Of a stretch of DNA of 64,000 nucleotides, positions 21,501 to 33,300 are shown one piece after another. The translations under genes were made by a program, and so were the position numbers. Within the stretch, counting starts at the first letter, position 1; each line of letters starts with the position of its first letter. The stretch is from the NCBI GenBank assembly GCA_037783415.1, contig JAZGTN010000006.1:1798001-1862000 (forward strand), in the 5' to 3' direction. The stretch comes from Leptasterias polaris. Its lineage: Eukaryota > Echinodermata > Asteroidea > Forcipulatida > Asteriidae. The notes beneath the pieces were generated by a model. That model was given only the letters and a program-made list of their open reading frames with translations, was not told the DNA's origin and searched no databases.

Positions 21501-22529
21501 TTAAAGGCACTGGACAGGTTTGGTAATTGTCGAAGACCAGTATTCTCACTAGGTGTATCCCAACATATGCATAAAACAACAAACCTGTGAAAATTTGGGC
21601 TCAATTGGTCATCGAATTTGCAAGAGAATAATGAAAGAAAAAAACACCCTTGTTGCATTACTTTGTGTGCTTTCAGATGCATAATAAAAGGCTTCAGCAA
21701 GAAGTCTTTTATTATTTGAGTGAGAAATTACCTCTTTCTCAAAAACTACGTTACTTCAGAGGGAGACGTTTCTCACAATGTTGTATACTATCAACAGCTC
21801 TCCATTGCTCGTTACCAAGTAAGTTTTTATGCTAACAATTCGTCACGCGTACCACGAAGTGACCTATCTGTCAAAATTAATAAATTTTTGCAAATCGGGT
21901 TTTATACAAATTATTAATAAACTCATTACTGTTAACATTTTCAGCAAGTTTGAATACCTAATACTTAATAGTTTCGTAATTACACTAATAAGTAAAAACG
22001 ACGTGTCACTAGATTTGCCGTTTTGTATTTCCACGAAGTGACCTATCTCGACGCGCCACTTCACCAATGATATACGAAGCGTTACACACACAGTTCGGCG
22101 CGCGTGTGTGACATTTCGCATTTTCACGAAGTGACCTATCTGGAAGCGTAGTATTTTCACGAAGTGACCTATCGCGATAGGTCTCAATATGCAATGTGTT
22201 TGTACACAACGCGCGCGCTGTGGGCAATACTCGCTTTCATTTTCACGAAGTGACGTTTGTGTTTAGGACTGTATTACTAATTAAAATAGTTGCAAGAATG
22301 AAAACACTCCGACAGTTATGCACGAATAAAGTATTCAGCTTTATTTTTGTCTTGAAAAAATGAAACAAACTTGTTAAGTATACCCTGAAGCAGCAGTTTG
22401 AAAAGTAGTGCAACTTCAATCGCGATTTTCTCCAAACATGTTTTCGGGGGCTGTGAACAAGATAGGTCACTTCGTGGTACGCGTGACGAATTATTTTGAG
22501 TAATTACCAAAAGTGTCCAGTGCCTTTAA
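21501..22529 (-). mobile_element. TTAAAGGC element, both ends present, split by a nested insertion
   Basis: The left end TTAAAGGCACTGGACAGG and the right end AAGTGTCCAGTGCCTTTAA are inverted copies. The element proper is about 380 bp and is interrupted at 21837-22492 by a second element. Relative to the copies at 2048 and 6924 it lies on the minus strand. Confidence 0.85.
21841..22488. mobile_element. 648-bp DNA transposon with 29-bp terminal inverted repeats
   Basis: The outer 29 bp (21841-21869 and 22460-22488) are perfect inverted copies starting CGTCACGCGTACCACGAAG. They are flanked by AATT on both sides (21837-21840, 22489-22492). The word CACGAAGTGACCTATC also recurs inside at about 22032, 22125, 22158 and, shortened, 22244. 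Such subterminal copies could be transposase binding sites. No coding frame is present, so it is non-autonomous; the superfamily is not assigned. Confidence 0.85.
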
Positions 22530-23436
22530 CCTCAAAGGAAATACACTAGTGAGGTGAAGGATCTCGGCTAACTGTTGGGTGTGTTTATGGCGCTAAAGAA
22601 ATATAATTGCAACACGTAGAACTGACTTCCTTATTCTGCACTTGCCATTTCAATTACGTTATTTTTTCCATAACAGTGCAAACGCGGCGAAAGGCAAATT
22701 GCGCCTTTTAATCGGTTGGTGGCGCTCTACCTAAACTATATGCAGCTTAACTTGTCAGATTGTGTTCAAAGTCGGCTCAAAGATCCGTTTTTATACCAGT
22801 TATAGGCTAACCTTGTAATTTAAAAACCAGACGTTATTCCTTGTAAGTTACCGAGTACTTTGTTTTGCACCACTTCTCATTTCCTCTCTTTGATCATATT
22901 ATTTAGATAGATAACGTCAGAGAAGTGAAACTTCAGGAATTCTTTCTGAAAGCTACTCACTTTTATTTTTACCTGATGAGTTTTTAGTCCTGACGCAGCT
23001 GTTGGTGGCTTTATTTTACGGAAAGGCCTAAGAGGGCGCCCGTCTAGGACCCACTAGTCGTGCACTTGCTGACACACGTTACTATTACATTGTATTAACA
23101 GAGATGACAATAAATTGCAGCACTTTAATAACAAAAAGTACTAAATATCTGCACAATATTTCATAGCAACAACATCCGATGCTTCCATTAGTCATTAAAG
23201 TTCTGCAATTTATTTTCCTCTCTACGTTGCCCGACTATAACACGGCTACCCATCACTAACTGTCATTTTAACCACATCGTGACACACCAGTCAGCTCAAA
23301 AAATAAAATGTCATGATATCCTAAGCTGGACCATGCCACACGTCCTCTATAGAGGGGGTGTCATCAACAAAGTTCAGTGATTCGGTCAGGAGGGGACATG
23401 ACAAAACTCTTCCAGTATCCTTTGTGTACAATTGTC
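22530..23436. other. Intergenic sequence without recognised gene
   Basis: No exon, RNA gene or clear repeat boundary was recognised. Confidence 0.35.
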
Positions 23437-23785
23437 AATAGTAGATGAACCTACAGCAGCTTACGATAGTATAAAGCATTTTGAGTAACATTTCACTTCA
23501 AAGAAATGTGCTTATGTAAAAGATATCAGTTTGTATGCCCCAAAATTTGAATCTGAGAAGCGTTTCTTTTAAAAACGCCTCTCAGATTGTGTATTCCTAG
23601 TAGGGATTGTTCTTCCTGCGTTGACATAATTATTCGCACCGGATTTTCGGCGGTATCTCAAAAACGCGACCACCTTTTGAAATGATATTTCCACAGGTTA
23701 GTTTTATTGATTATATCTACATTTATATAGGATTAAAACAATCGAACGGTTCCAAAAACCAAATGTATACTTTGCCTTTTATACT
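23437..23785 (+). repeat. Miniature element related to 19408-19762
   Basis: It shares ATTTTCGGCGGTATCTCAAA, the hairpin AATCTGAGAAGCG...CGCCTCTCAGATT, and AAACAATCGAACGGTTCCAA with the first copy. Confidence 0.6.
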
Positions 23786-25257
23786 ATGGAAAAAAACCTT
23801 TGAAGCTTGTGCTGACAACGTACAACAGGTATGTATCAACCAAACAGGTCCCTCATTTGAGAGTTTTAAAGATATAACCAGCCCAAGTGTATGGTACGGT
23901 TTAGTCTAGTCTTAGCTACGTTGCATAACACGCGTGCGCATTTGCTTTATACCCCAAAAATCATTCATTTAATTTGCTTTAAAAAATAAATCACAAATTT
24001 TGTTTTTCAAGGGTATTTCTTGTAACAGACTATAGGCCTACTAATTCTTACAGAATATTGAAGCTGTTTTTAAAACATATTTGAAGTAATTCTAAATTTA
24101 TTGTGTAACACTCCTCAAGGAAAATCTGGCTCAATGCATGCCATAGGCTTCTGGCAATTATTCATGCCAGTCTGTTTGGATGAGCGTTGCTACAGATGAT
24201 TAAACGCCACATGAATGACCCCTCCCCTCCCAACCACCACCATTACAACAACCACCGCCGGTTTCACCCCTCTAAATAGACTCCCATAGCAAACAATGCT
24301 AAATGCTAAATATTCAAAAATTCTCAAAAAATAGTTAAAAGTCTCTCAGCCTCTTGAAAACCAATCAAATATATTTTCAGACCACTAAACTTCAGATTTC
24401 TTTTCAATTTTTGGCAGGTCAGCCGTTTGGAATTTTTGCTAATTACCCCAGAAAAAACACCCCCGAAAACGTGTTTTTTCCCCCAAACCGACTTGCCGCC
24501 AGTTTTCATGAGGCACTCCTCCAATTCCCAAGCTAAATAGGACCAACTTTAAAGCCCAAATTTATCAAATCTCCTCAAAACTTGAAACCCAGAACCCCCA
24601 GGTTGTGATAGATTCTTATAATTACACAATCTATTAGTTGCATGACCCCCAAAACGTTATAATTAAAAATAAGTTGTGGGTTTACAAATTATGATAAGTA
24701 GCTTGGCGCATGAATTTTTGGTCGATTTAGAGCAGTGCACCCCGCCAACCTGCTGCCACCAAAGTCTGCTGCCACCTATCGTCCTTATTAAACTAAAAGA
24801 CTCCTATTTATAAGCGACAACGAGGGGCCGGTGGATGGTTCTCATTTCTTCATCCCTTGGTGAGCAAGAAAGAGCAACGCCGCCATGTCGGTAAAAAGTT
24901 GTCCATGCGTTTATCTCTCTCCGTCATCGTGAAGAGGAAACATTTTGTTTACGACTCTACCAACCGACCAAAGAACACGCAATCGACCACTAATACACCC
25001 CTCCGTATCGAGTTCAATGAGAACGCTCTGTACGGTGCCAGCCTGATCGAAACCTCATGACTTGGCCGGCTGCGATGTTATAGCTGGCCTTAACCCCCTT
25101 GTCCCTGACCGCCCGGGTTTGCTGAAAAGATGTTTAGATTTCAAGACACAAGCAGTAAATTACTTGAATCGTAGTTCAAATTTTCAAAAGACACACAAAA
25201 GGTTAGGCCCTTTGTACAGTTTTCGTCCTTTTCGTGAATATTGTCATTGAATAACTA
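23786..25257. other. Intergenic sequence, weak coding-like patch
   Basis: At 24857-25060 a 67-codon frame reads FVYDSTNRPKNTQS and ESASLIETS-like text (GASLIETS at its end). It has no recognised family or flanking splice sites, so it may be a gene relic. The remainder holds nothing recognised. Confidence 0.3.
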
Positions 25258-26329
25258 AGTCCTATATAGACTTGTGGACAAGTCGTTAAATGTCTGTCGC
25301 GGTGATAGCGGAACGGCTTTCTCGCAATATCCCGCGAGAGGGCTGCTCTGTGCGAGATTATTGCTCTCACGACTGGTCGCATTTACCGACTTGTGAAACC
25401 CGCTGGCGGTTTGTGCACGGCCTATGGCCACTTCAGCCGAATTCGTACGGACGCATCTGATTGGTCAATTTCGTTATATCTATGAATATTCAAACTGTAG
25501 ATGAATATTAAACATCAAATCCTGTACTGGATGGAGTTTTATGTTGCTTTCCTTCCTCCATGCTTTGATCATGCACGATCAAAACCAAACACTGAGTGGT
25601 GAGAGTGATTGTGTTCATGAATATTTTGACACAAGAAAATACGTATTCAAATTATGGGTACAACTTGTAAATAATTACAAAAAATCGAACGTAAGATTTT
25701 ATTTCAGTGTTTGACAGTGCACAGCGTGTGGGGACATGACGTAAAACACACGGGCAAATCGTGTAGCTGCATGCCATGGCGCGCAGAGTTTCTCTCGGTG
25801 GGGCTCAGCATGACGAAACCCCTACCCTAGCATGCCAAGAGATAGCTGTACCTGGAAGCTCATGAACATGTGGGAGGGGTTAGGGAGCCAGACCACCAAC
25901 TACCTTGTCATTGCGGGTTTGTTAGTCGGTAAACCTCGCTGATCGAATCCGCTGTTTTAAAATCGTTACGTTTCAATGTTCGGTGTACGTTCCTTTCCCC
26001 CGATTTGGAAATTAAATAAGATTTATGTCAATAAATAGGAAAACCACTCTTATATTGACGGTGCAATTAAGTTAAACAATTTGTGAGACAAAAACGAGCC
26101 CCCCCCAAAAAAAAAACAACACACAAAACCAGAGCCCCTGAAGGAACAGGTGAAAAATAAATTACAAATTAAAATGTGGAAAAAAATTCTCACTCTGAAT
26201 TTCTTTTTCCACTCTCGACACACAAAATTCCAACAAAGTCATTTCGTTTCCTCAAAATATTATATAATTCAATCAAAATATAATTTTGTCACATAAAATT
26301 ATATTTTTTTAAATTTGTAAACAAAGTTG

Positions 26330-26905
26330 TGTTTTTCTAGGTAGCAAAATAGATTTTTCCTAGAAAATACGTTTTTGTTCCCTCGAACACGCCTTCTCCA
26401 CCCGAAATACGATTTTGTTACCCAGAAATACGCGTTTGTTCCCTGAAAGATACGCATTCGTTTCCTCGAAATATGATTTTGTTCGCACAAAATATAATTT
26501 TGTTCGCTCTAAATATGCTTTCGTTCAATAAAAATTTTTTTTTCCACCGAAAGGAGATTTCTTTCCCTGAAAACAAGCTTTCGATTCATCAAAATACGAC
26601 TTTGAATTAGTTGCCCGAAACATACTTTCATTCGTCCGAAATATGCTTTCGTTCTATAAAAATATGAATTTTTTCCACCGAAAGGAGATTTCTTTCCCTA
26701 AAAACAAGCGTTTGTTTCATCAAAATACGACTTTGAATTAGTTGCCAGAAATATACGTTCATTCGTCCGAAATATGCTTTCGTTCCCTTAATATACGCTC
26801 TCGTTCCTTCGCAATGAGATTTTGTTCCCCAAAATTCCTCTTTCGTTCCCTTAAGATAGCTAGCTTTTGTTCCCTTAAGATAGCTTTCGAAGCCCTGTAG
26901 TCCAA
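26330..26905. repeat. Degenerate 21-bp minisatellite inside the Mutator-like element
   Basis: Units of the form TCGTTCCCTTAAAATACGATT repeat with much variation, and a larger block of about 130 bp is duplicated (CCACCGAAAGGAGATTTCTT near 26537 and 26670). On the minus strand the 21-bp period gives a heptapeptide repeat (YLKGTKA), a by-product of period length. Confidence 0.8.
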
Positions 26906-26929
26906 TCACACAAATTTGTTAAATTCCCT

Positions 26930-27060
26930 TGTGAGGGGCGACTATGAGAGGGGACGAGTTTGTTGTCAGGGGGCGACTTTGCTAGGGGCGACTTTGTAGT
27001 TGGTGACTTTGTACATGTGTTTTTTGAAATTGGCGACTTTGCTAGGGGGGCGAGTTGACT
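26930..27060. repeat. GGGGCGACTTTG minisatellite
   Basis: The words GGGGCGACTTTGCTAG, GGGGCGACTTTG and TGGCGACTTTG recur every 17-30 bp. Confidence 0.7.
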
Positions 27061-27599
27061 GGTTTCCGTGTCTGTTGTTTATACACACTTAATACACACA
27101 ATCACTGTAGAACACATCGGGTTAAATGATTGGAGCGATCAGTAACTATTCACGGAAGGCATTATTTATTTTTATGAGGCAAAACACACATCTTAAACAA
27201 TTATTATAATAATGAATTTTAAGATAAGTTTACTTTATTTCTTTAGTTACTAAATTAATGAAGGAGTTAACACCCACAAAACACACCCACAGATGTCTCA
27301 AGCGCAAGCATTCAGTACATTTACAGTAACTAAAATTACTACTACCCTTAGATAAAATGGACTCGTCTTCATGATCGTTCCTACAGCAACCGTAATGTAC
27401 ACTGCGTCCGTACATGAATAAATGAATATGAACCGCCGGCGGGTTTCACAAGTCGTTAATGACGAAGAAGAGTTGGCAGCCAGCAACTTCGCGCGAGAGC
27501 AGTGATCTCGCGAGAGCATTCTTTTACGCGACAGCACCAGATGCGACTCGACTCACCGCGACCATCATTAACGACTTGTCAACAAGTCTAAGTCCTATA

Positions 27600-28456
27600 G
27601 GGAACAATAAGTGCCTCTCGTCAACGGCTGCCGGAAATTTTTATGGCGATTATTTTTCATAAGGTTAAAATGAACACACTGGTTTTTGAAGCCTTTTATC
27701 TGGCATCAAATGTTCATACTGATTAATTGCTAAGCCAATAGTTTTTGATAGTATCATCACAATGAAAGGAAATTACTCCTTTTTGGGTTACAAATGAGCG
27801 TGGTTTTGGTGAAAGCTACAAAATGTCATCATCATTAGCATTACAACTGTTACAAGTCGGGTGTGTGAAGGAGAAAATTAAAATTTATTTATATCAACGA
27901 TTGCCATTGATTTGACTATTAATGCGTACCACAGACTATAATTTTATGTTGATGAAGTTTTATTGCAATACACAAGCTTGTGAGTGTTTCCTCCTACCGC
28001 ATGTTATGGGCGGCTGGGCGGTTCAGTGGCTAAAAGGTTAACGGGAAACGTTGGGTCCTCACCTTGAACCGAGCAGCCCATCCCGGCAAACCTAGATAGA
28101 TCACGTTTCTCTAATTGGTGGCCGCCGTCTGGGTTACTGAAAGTCAGTCATTAAATTTGGTCATGAAAAAACAACAACCAGACCCTCATTGTTGTCATCA
28201 CAGCATGTACTCATTTGGTAACATTCCCCGCATCCGTTCATTGCACTTCTTTTCATACAAAAGGTGAACAGACCAGTTACCTCTCAGCCTCGGTTTGACT
28301 ACATCAATTCGAATGGAATAAGTAAGGTCACTATATGATAACTTGAGTTCAACACGGGGATCTACATTATCTTTATATTTTTCTGCACAATCATCCATTC
28401 ACTTGTTTATTTCAGGAGCACCTGGTTGACGGTGCACGTGATGAACAGCACTCAAT
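27600..28456. other. Intergenic sequence without recognised gene
   Basis: A minus-strand frame at 28398-28198 is weakly coding-like but has no recognisable family. Confidence 0.3.
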
Positions 28457-29001
28457 GGGTGCGTTCGATTAGCTTCCCCTGGTCGACCCAGGTCTTCCCC
28501 CGGTGCGTTCGAATAGCTTTGACGTCATTCGCGGGGCTCACCCGGGTCAGCCCCAAGTGCCCTGCTTGTGGAGCGGGTCACTTGGGGCTGCCCTGGTTCA
28601 TGAGGTCACGGCGAAAAACTTTCTCAATGGCCACCATTTTGTTTGTAATTCAGCGGGACATTTTAGGAAGTTTGACACACATTTTCGCCATTACAACACT
28701 GGCGTTTTTGTGAGCAATAAGTATTTTTTATTCGAAGCCGGGTACCTTTGTTTCACTGTGGGGTTGTACAAATTGTTTAATGTTGCAGTTTTACCTCGAG
28801 AATAATTATATTTTACGATGTTTTCGTGAATCCACGGAAAGTATCAGACATACGGCACAAAATGGAAGTAGTTCCGGTCGGCTGTCCCAAGATGCATCGG
28901 TGTGAATGCTGGGGGAAGTTGGCGTTCGATTAGCTCATGGTTAGGGGCTCACCCGGATGAGCACACCGGGGTCGACCCGGGGAAGCTAATCGAACGCACC
29001 C
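28457..29001. mobile_element. Harbinger-like non-autonomous transposon
   Basis: The ends GGGTGCGTTCGATTAGCTTC and GAAGCTAATCGAACGCACCC are inverted copies continuing into GGTCGACCC, flanked by AAT on both sides (28454-28456, 29002-29004). Three-bp duplications and GGG-starting termini fit PIF/Harbinger. A second pair of GCGTTCGAWTAGCT...GGGGCTCACCCGG blocks lies just inside each end, in direct orientation. There is no transposase frame in the 545 bp. Confidence 0.75.
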
Positions 29002-29035
29002 AATATTGATAGTTTATTGAGGGTCACGCTATTAA

Positions 29036-29421
29036 AAGGGACACGTTGCCTTGGATCGGGCGAGTTGGTCTATGAAAAGCGTTTGTAACCGTTTGTTATA
29101 AAATGCATATGTTGGAAAGATGTTTTAAAAGTAGAATATAATGATCCACACAAATATGCCTCGAAATTGCGTGGATTTCCTTTTACATCGTGAACTAACA
29201 CGGCACGCCATTTTGTAGAGTCAAAAATTTGACTCCACAAAATGGCGGACCGTGTTAGTTCGCAAAGTAAAAGGAAAACCACGCAATTTCGAGGCATACT
29301 TGTGTGGATCATATTGTATTCTACTTTTAAAACATCTTTCCAACATATGCATTTTATAACAAACGGTTACAAACGCTTTTCATAGACCAACTCGCACGAT
29401 CCAAGGCAACGTGTCCCTTTA
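29036..29421. repeat. 386-bp foldback element (near-perfect palindrome)
   Basis: Almost the whole sequence from AAGGGACACGTTGCCTTGG to CCAAGGCAACGTGTCCCTTT is self-complementary. The arms are about 185 bp and the centre is AGTCAAAAATTTGACT near 29227. The flanks are TTAA/TA-rich. Confidence 0.9.
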
Positions 29422-30193
29422 AGCCCCAACATCCATCCGTTACCCGTCCCACAGAAAAATTGTCAGCAAGTTTATAAGTCCATATTGAAATTCAATTTAG
29501 ACACCTGTTAACTGACTGCCAGTTTGTTGTCCCTTAGAAACGACTCTAGATGACCGTGTGAAGATTGATAATTACTAAACCACGAGCTAGCTGCTGTTTT
29601 TAACATCTTGGGGAGTGAGTTTAGTGGCAATAATGGGGGAGTGAGGGCCCAGTGACAATCCAACTAAATGTAACCCAAAGAGAAAGCCGCAGAATTTGAT
29701 TGTTGAAAGCCAGGCTTGAGTCGAGAAACCGATGTCCAAACCATTAAAACCAAGGAAACCCCATTCCTGATATCACCTTTTGTCCCTGGCTGAAGCTCAA
29801 TTCAAGCTGCCGAAACCATCATATATTTTTTGCTGATATTTTAGGGGGGTTATGACAGTATTCTAAAGTGGCTAACGAATGACCTTTCAAAATAATCCAC
29901 TTTGTAAACTGATGTACACATCACGTGCCGTAGTTGTAATTTAATCACATCCCCTCCAAGTTGCACTGATTGCAACGGGCTGTGTGTAAAGCGATACTTG
30001 GGTCAGTTTACAGTCAGCACTGGAACTATCATCATTTGTGTTTATGTTTCCCGGGGTGAAAATAACTTCTAATAAAATCACGTGTTCAGCCCGGGATGTT
30101 TCGTGTTCGTCAACCACAACCGTCTGTTTTCTGCGAAGCGTGACGTTATGTTCAGCTTGGTTCCTGATCGAAAAGATGACAACATCTAGTTCG
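29422..30193. other. Upstream region of the IgGFc-binding-like gene
   Basis: Presumed promoter region. No clear TATA box or repeat was recognised. Confidence 0.35.
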
Positions 30194-30207
30194 TGACGCC
30201 TGGGTGC

Positions 30208-30273
30208 ATGTCACTGCGAAGCCTGTACTCGGAGCACTTTGAAATTGTCGTGTGCGCGAAGTGCCTTCATTAG
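30208..30273 (+). promoter_or_regulatory. Upstream reading frame (21 codons) before the membrane-protein start
   Basis: ATG at 30208 opens a 21-codon frame ending TAG at 30271-30273, 28 bp before the main ATG and in another frame. If included in the transcript it could lower translation. Confidence 0.35.
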
Positions 30274-30301
30274 TAACGCAGGAATCTTCAGGCGTGTAGC
30301 A

Positions 30302-30398
30302 ATGGCGAGTCTGTCCCATGATCGTCGTGTCGGCCCAGTGAATTCCAACTTCGGCAATATCTTATCTATCGTGGTACTGGTTGGTTTCTGCACGAGCG
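30302..30398 (+). CDS. Signal-peptide exon of the IgGFc-binding-like gene
   Basis: The ATG has G at -3 and G at +4, and an in-frame TGA lies upstream at 30194. It encodes MASLSHDRR ... NILSIVVLVGFCTS and ends AGCG|GTAAGTG in phase 1. That matches the acceptor at 35765-35766, joining as G|CC (Ala). Confidence 0.75.
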
Positions 30399-33300
30399 GT
30401 AAGTGATTAACCATACTTGACTCGCTGCAAATTTCATAAAGCAGGAAGCTTGAAATATTTGCGAAGGCCATAGCCTATGGGTTTTAGTTATTACAGACAT
30501 ACATACAACAGACAGGGATCGGATGGTACGGTAGACCTATCATTTTTACCGTCAGTTAAGTTGAAAACTTTAATGGAAGATCTATAGCAAATCAACTGCA
30601 ATGTTGTAGATAGCTTTTCGGGCTGCTTGGTAAACGAATTTAGACAAAGTAGACAGCCGCCCCTCATTTTGATTTTCTAGTTGCGTGCAAGATCTTTCTA
30701 AAAATAAAAGTCTTCTTTACTGTTCAGTCTGGCTTCAAGTGCAGTTATTGGCAGAATCTCACTCGACGCGGCAGCTATATTCTTTGCCTTTTTGTTGTAA
30801 TCTAATGAAAGTATAGAAATCTTCTTCTTTTTAATCCTAGTAAAATATCATTTAAAAAAATGGACTGCTACAGGCGTATATTGTGAAATTTATTGATAAA
30901 AAGAGTATTGAGCTAAACAAAAAATAGGAAACTTGTTTATGCATTGATCACCGTCTTGGCGTCAGCTCTTGTGTATTTATGTATATATTGGTTTGGTTTT
31001 TATGGCATTGTTTGTCTGTCCCTTCTTTGGCCAGTTGCCATATTATAATGGTTTGCAGGTTGCGAACAGAGATGCCTATCTCGTGTAATTTTTTTAAATA
31101 GTTCCTATTTATGACCCGGTACCTATTAAATGAACATGATCTTTTGATCCACCAAGCCAACAGAAATGCTGAGGTAGAGACAACTGATCACAATATTGTT
31201 TCCCTAATGCTGAGAACGGCCCAATGCAATATCTTATTTCTACTTATGCCGCTCTAATTTACCCAGATGACTACAGGGTTTGCATCAAGACAGTTTGAAT
31301 AAACATGTTAACAAGTAAATAATCGCCATTATAACAAAATGGTTGCGTTTTACACTATCGATGTGTCACTGAAAAGATACTTGGGTGAATCTTTCTGTTT
31401 GAATAAATATACTGAAAAACATTTAGTCTAAACCCCTTATTTTGGCTTCGCCTGCAACTGTGACTGGACCTATCTGGTTTACGCATTAACACATAAATCA
31501 ATCTTAATTAATTAGAAGAAACGTGTCCTCCCTAAGCCCCTTTACACTGCCGGTAATAAGTCACTCTTGCCAACTCCGTCTTATCCTTCCTTCATGGTCA
31601 ATTTTGTTTTGTTTCGCGCCAGCCTCCGCTTCCAGCAGGATGGGTGTCTGCAGCTGGTGCATACACGTACAAGTCATGTTTGCAAACCAGAGATAAAACA
31701 TTTTTCAAAGAAACTTGGCAGTCATTGACAATATCATGTTATATAATACAAGGACGAATTGACGCCTAATTAACGGGAGCTTAAAGTTACATGGTTTCAA
31801 GCTAATTATCTTTTAGTAAGAATTACGATTTTAATAGTTTAAATGTCTGTCAAGGTTCTCATGTCATAAAAACACGTCTGTCTGATTTATTGGGTCTGGT
31901 TTCCATGACAGATGTGACCGTGAAACTTGGAAAACAGATACAGCAAATCGGAAAAACGTCTTCTTCTGTTATTGGAGTGCTCGAAAAGACATCCTTAGTC
32001 TAAATTGCACGTCTGTATGAGGTAATCAGCTCGGACAAAAATGCGTTTTCCTGCTTGAAAAAATTGTCATTTAAGAACCAAACAATCGGATAGAATCACG
32101 ACTCCTGCATGTCCATGGAATTTTTGTGTCTGAAATGCTGTCGTCTCCGATAGGACTCTAGTTTTTAGTTCAACCTTTCTATCACTTAAAGGTTTTGTGC
32201 AGGATTGGTAGAACTGACTAAAATAGGCCTAGTCACAGACAGTATTCATGTTTTGTGCGATCAACCATTACACGAAAATAATAACAAACTTGTGGAAAAG
32301 TTGGCTAAATCCGTTGTGTGAGTCAGCAGAATATAGTGAAAAACCATGCACAATTTTCAGCATGTCAACACATTGTCCTTAATTTTTGCTGAAACAACTG
32401 AAATCAGCTGTTACGTTTTTTAGGTTTTTAGATACAGTTTTCTCGAATATGACTTCATTTTAGACGGAAATGTTTCACAGAAAATATTTTTCTTGTATGA
32501 ACTTCATAAACAATTATCTTGTTATCCTTACCAATCCTGTATTAATATATTAACCTATACCAAGTGAAATATCATATGGAATATTTTTCAAACAAGTCGA
32601 ATCTTCTACAACCATGTTCTCTCCTAAACCATAGCACCCTAATTTTGAGAGAAAAGACAGTATTTCTCTGTGTGTATCTTGATGTAAAGACAGTTTGATT
32701 GGGTGTTGTTTGTATCCCATTGAGCTAATGTTGTAAGTTCCCTTTAAAAGGACAGCCGTTTCACAAGAACAAGCAGGAAATCAACTGATATCAAAGTATG
32801 ACCGTGAAGCGTGGACGTGACTTTTTTCTACATCTGTTTGAAAATGACTATAGGCTGGCCTTAAAAAAAAAAAATACCACAACATATGTAGAAGATGGAT
32901 TTGAAAGAATTCCAGAACTCAATATCATCAAGATTCTTGGAAACCATTGGATGTTGTTAAAGACATGCATAGACACAAACAGCAATAAAATCCGTTTGCG
33001 GTGAACAGTATACTGGGAAGTTTGACTATGGTTTGACAGATACCTGCTTCATGGATAATAACATGTGACTGGGAGATTGTCGTCAGCATAATAAATACTA
33101 ACTTTTCAGTACTGGTAATTGCCGTATGCCTAGCAATCCATGGCTTTCCTGTGTAGATGATGCCTTTCCCTCTTCAACAGACTATTGTTTCTCGAACAGA
33201 ATAACTGTCATGAATCCAAAATAACTGTGGTTACATGTACATCAGACATCAACGACCTGCAACATCAGAATTACGTCCAACCCATCCATCTTTGATTGTG

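Larger units (their letters stand above)
25267..27590. mobile_element. 2.3-kb Mutator-like non-autonomous transposon
   Basis: Long inverted repeats occupy about 25267-25456 and 27402-27590. Outer ends are TAGACTTG...ACAAGTCGTTAA; inner blocks GACTTGTGAAACCCGC and GTACGGACGCA also match, with a diverged middle. The element is bounded exactly by a duplicated 9-mer, AGTCCTATA, at 25258-25266 and 27591-27599. Long terminal repeats plus a 9-bp duplication are the hallmark of Mutator-like elements. No transposase frame is visible; the interior includes two minisatellites (26330-26905 and 26930-27060). Confidence 0.85.

Noticed and set aside
22032..22254. CRISPR-like spaced repeats (CACGAAGTGACC)
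   Set aside because: Unequal spacing, animal DNA and location inside a transposon make a CRISPR array untenable; they are subterminal transposon motifs.
24857..25060. 67-codon frame with coding-like composition
   Set aside because: No splice sites, family or conserved motif could be assigned; mentioned only as a weak patch.
26628..26909. 93-codon minus-strand frame with heptapeptide repeats
   Set aside because: Generated by a 21-bp minisatellite inside a transposon. Noted as a finding but not annotated as a gene.
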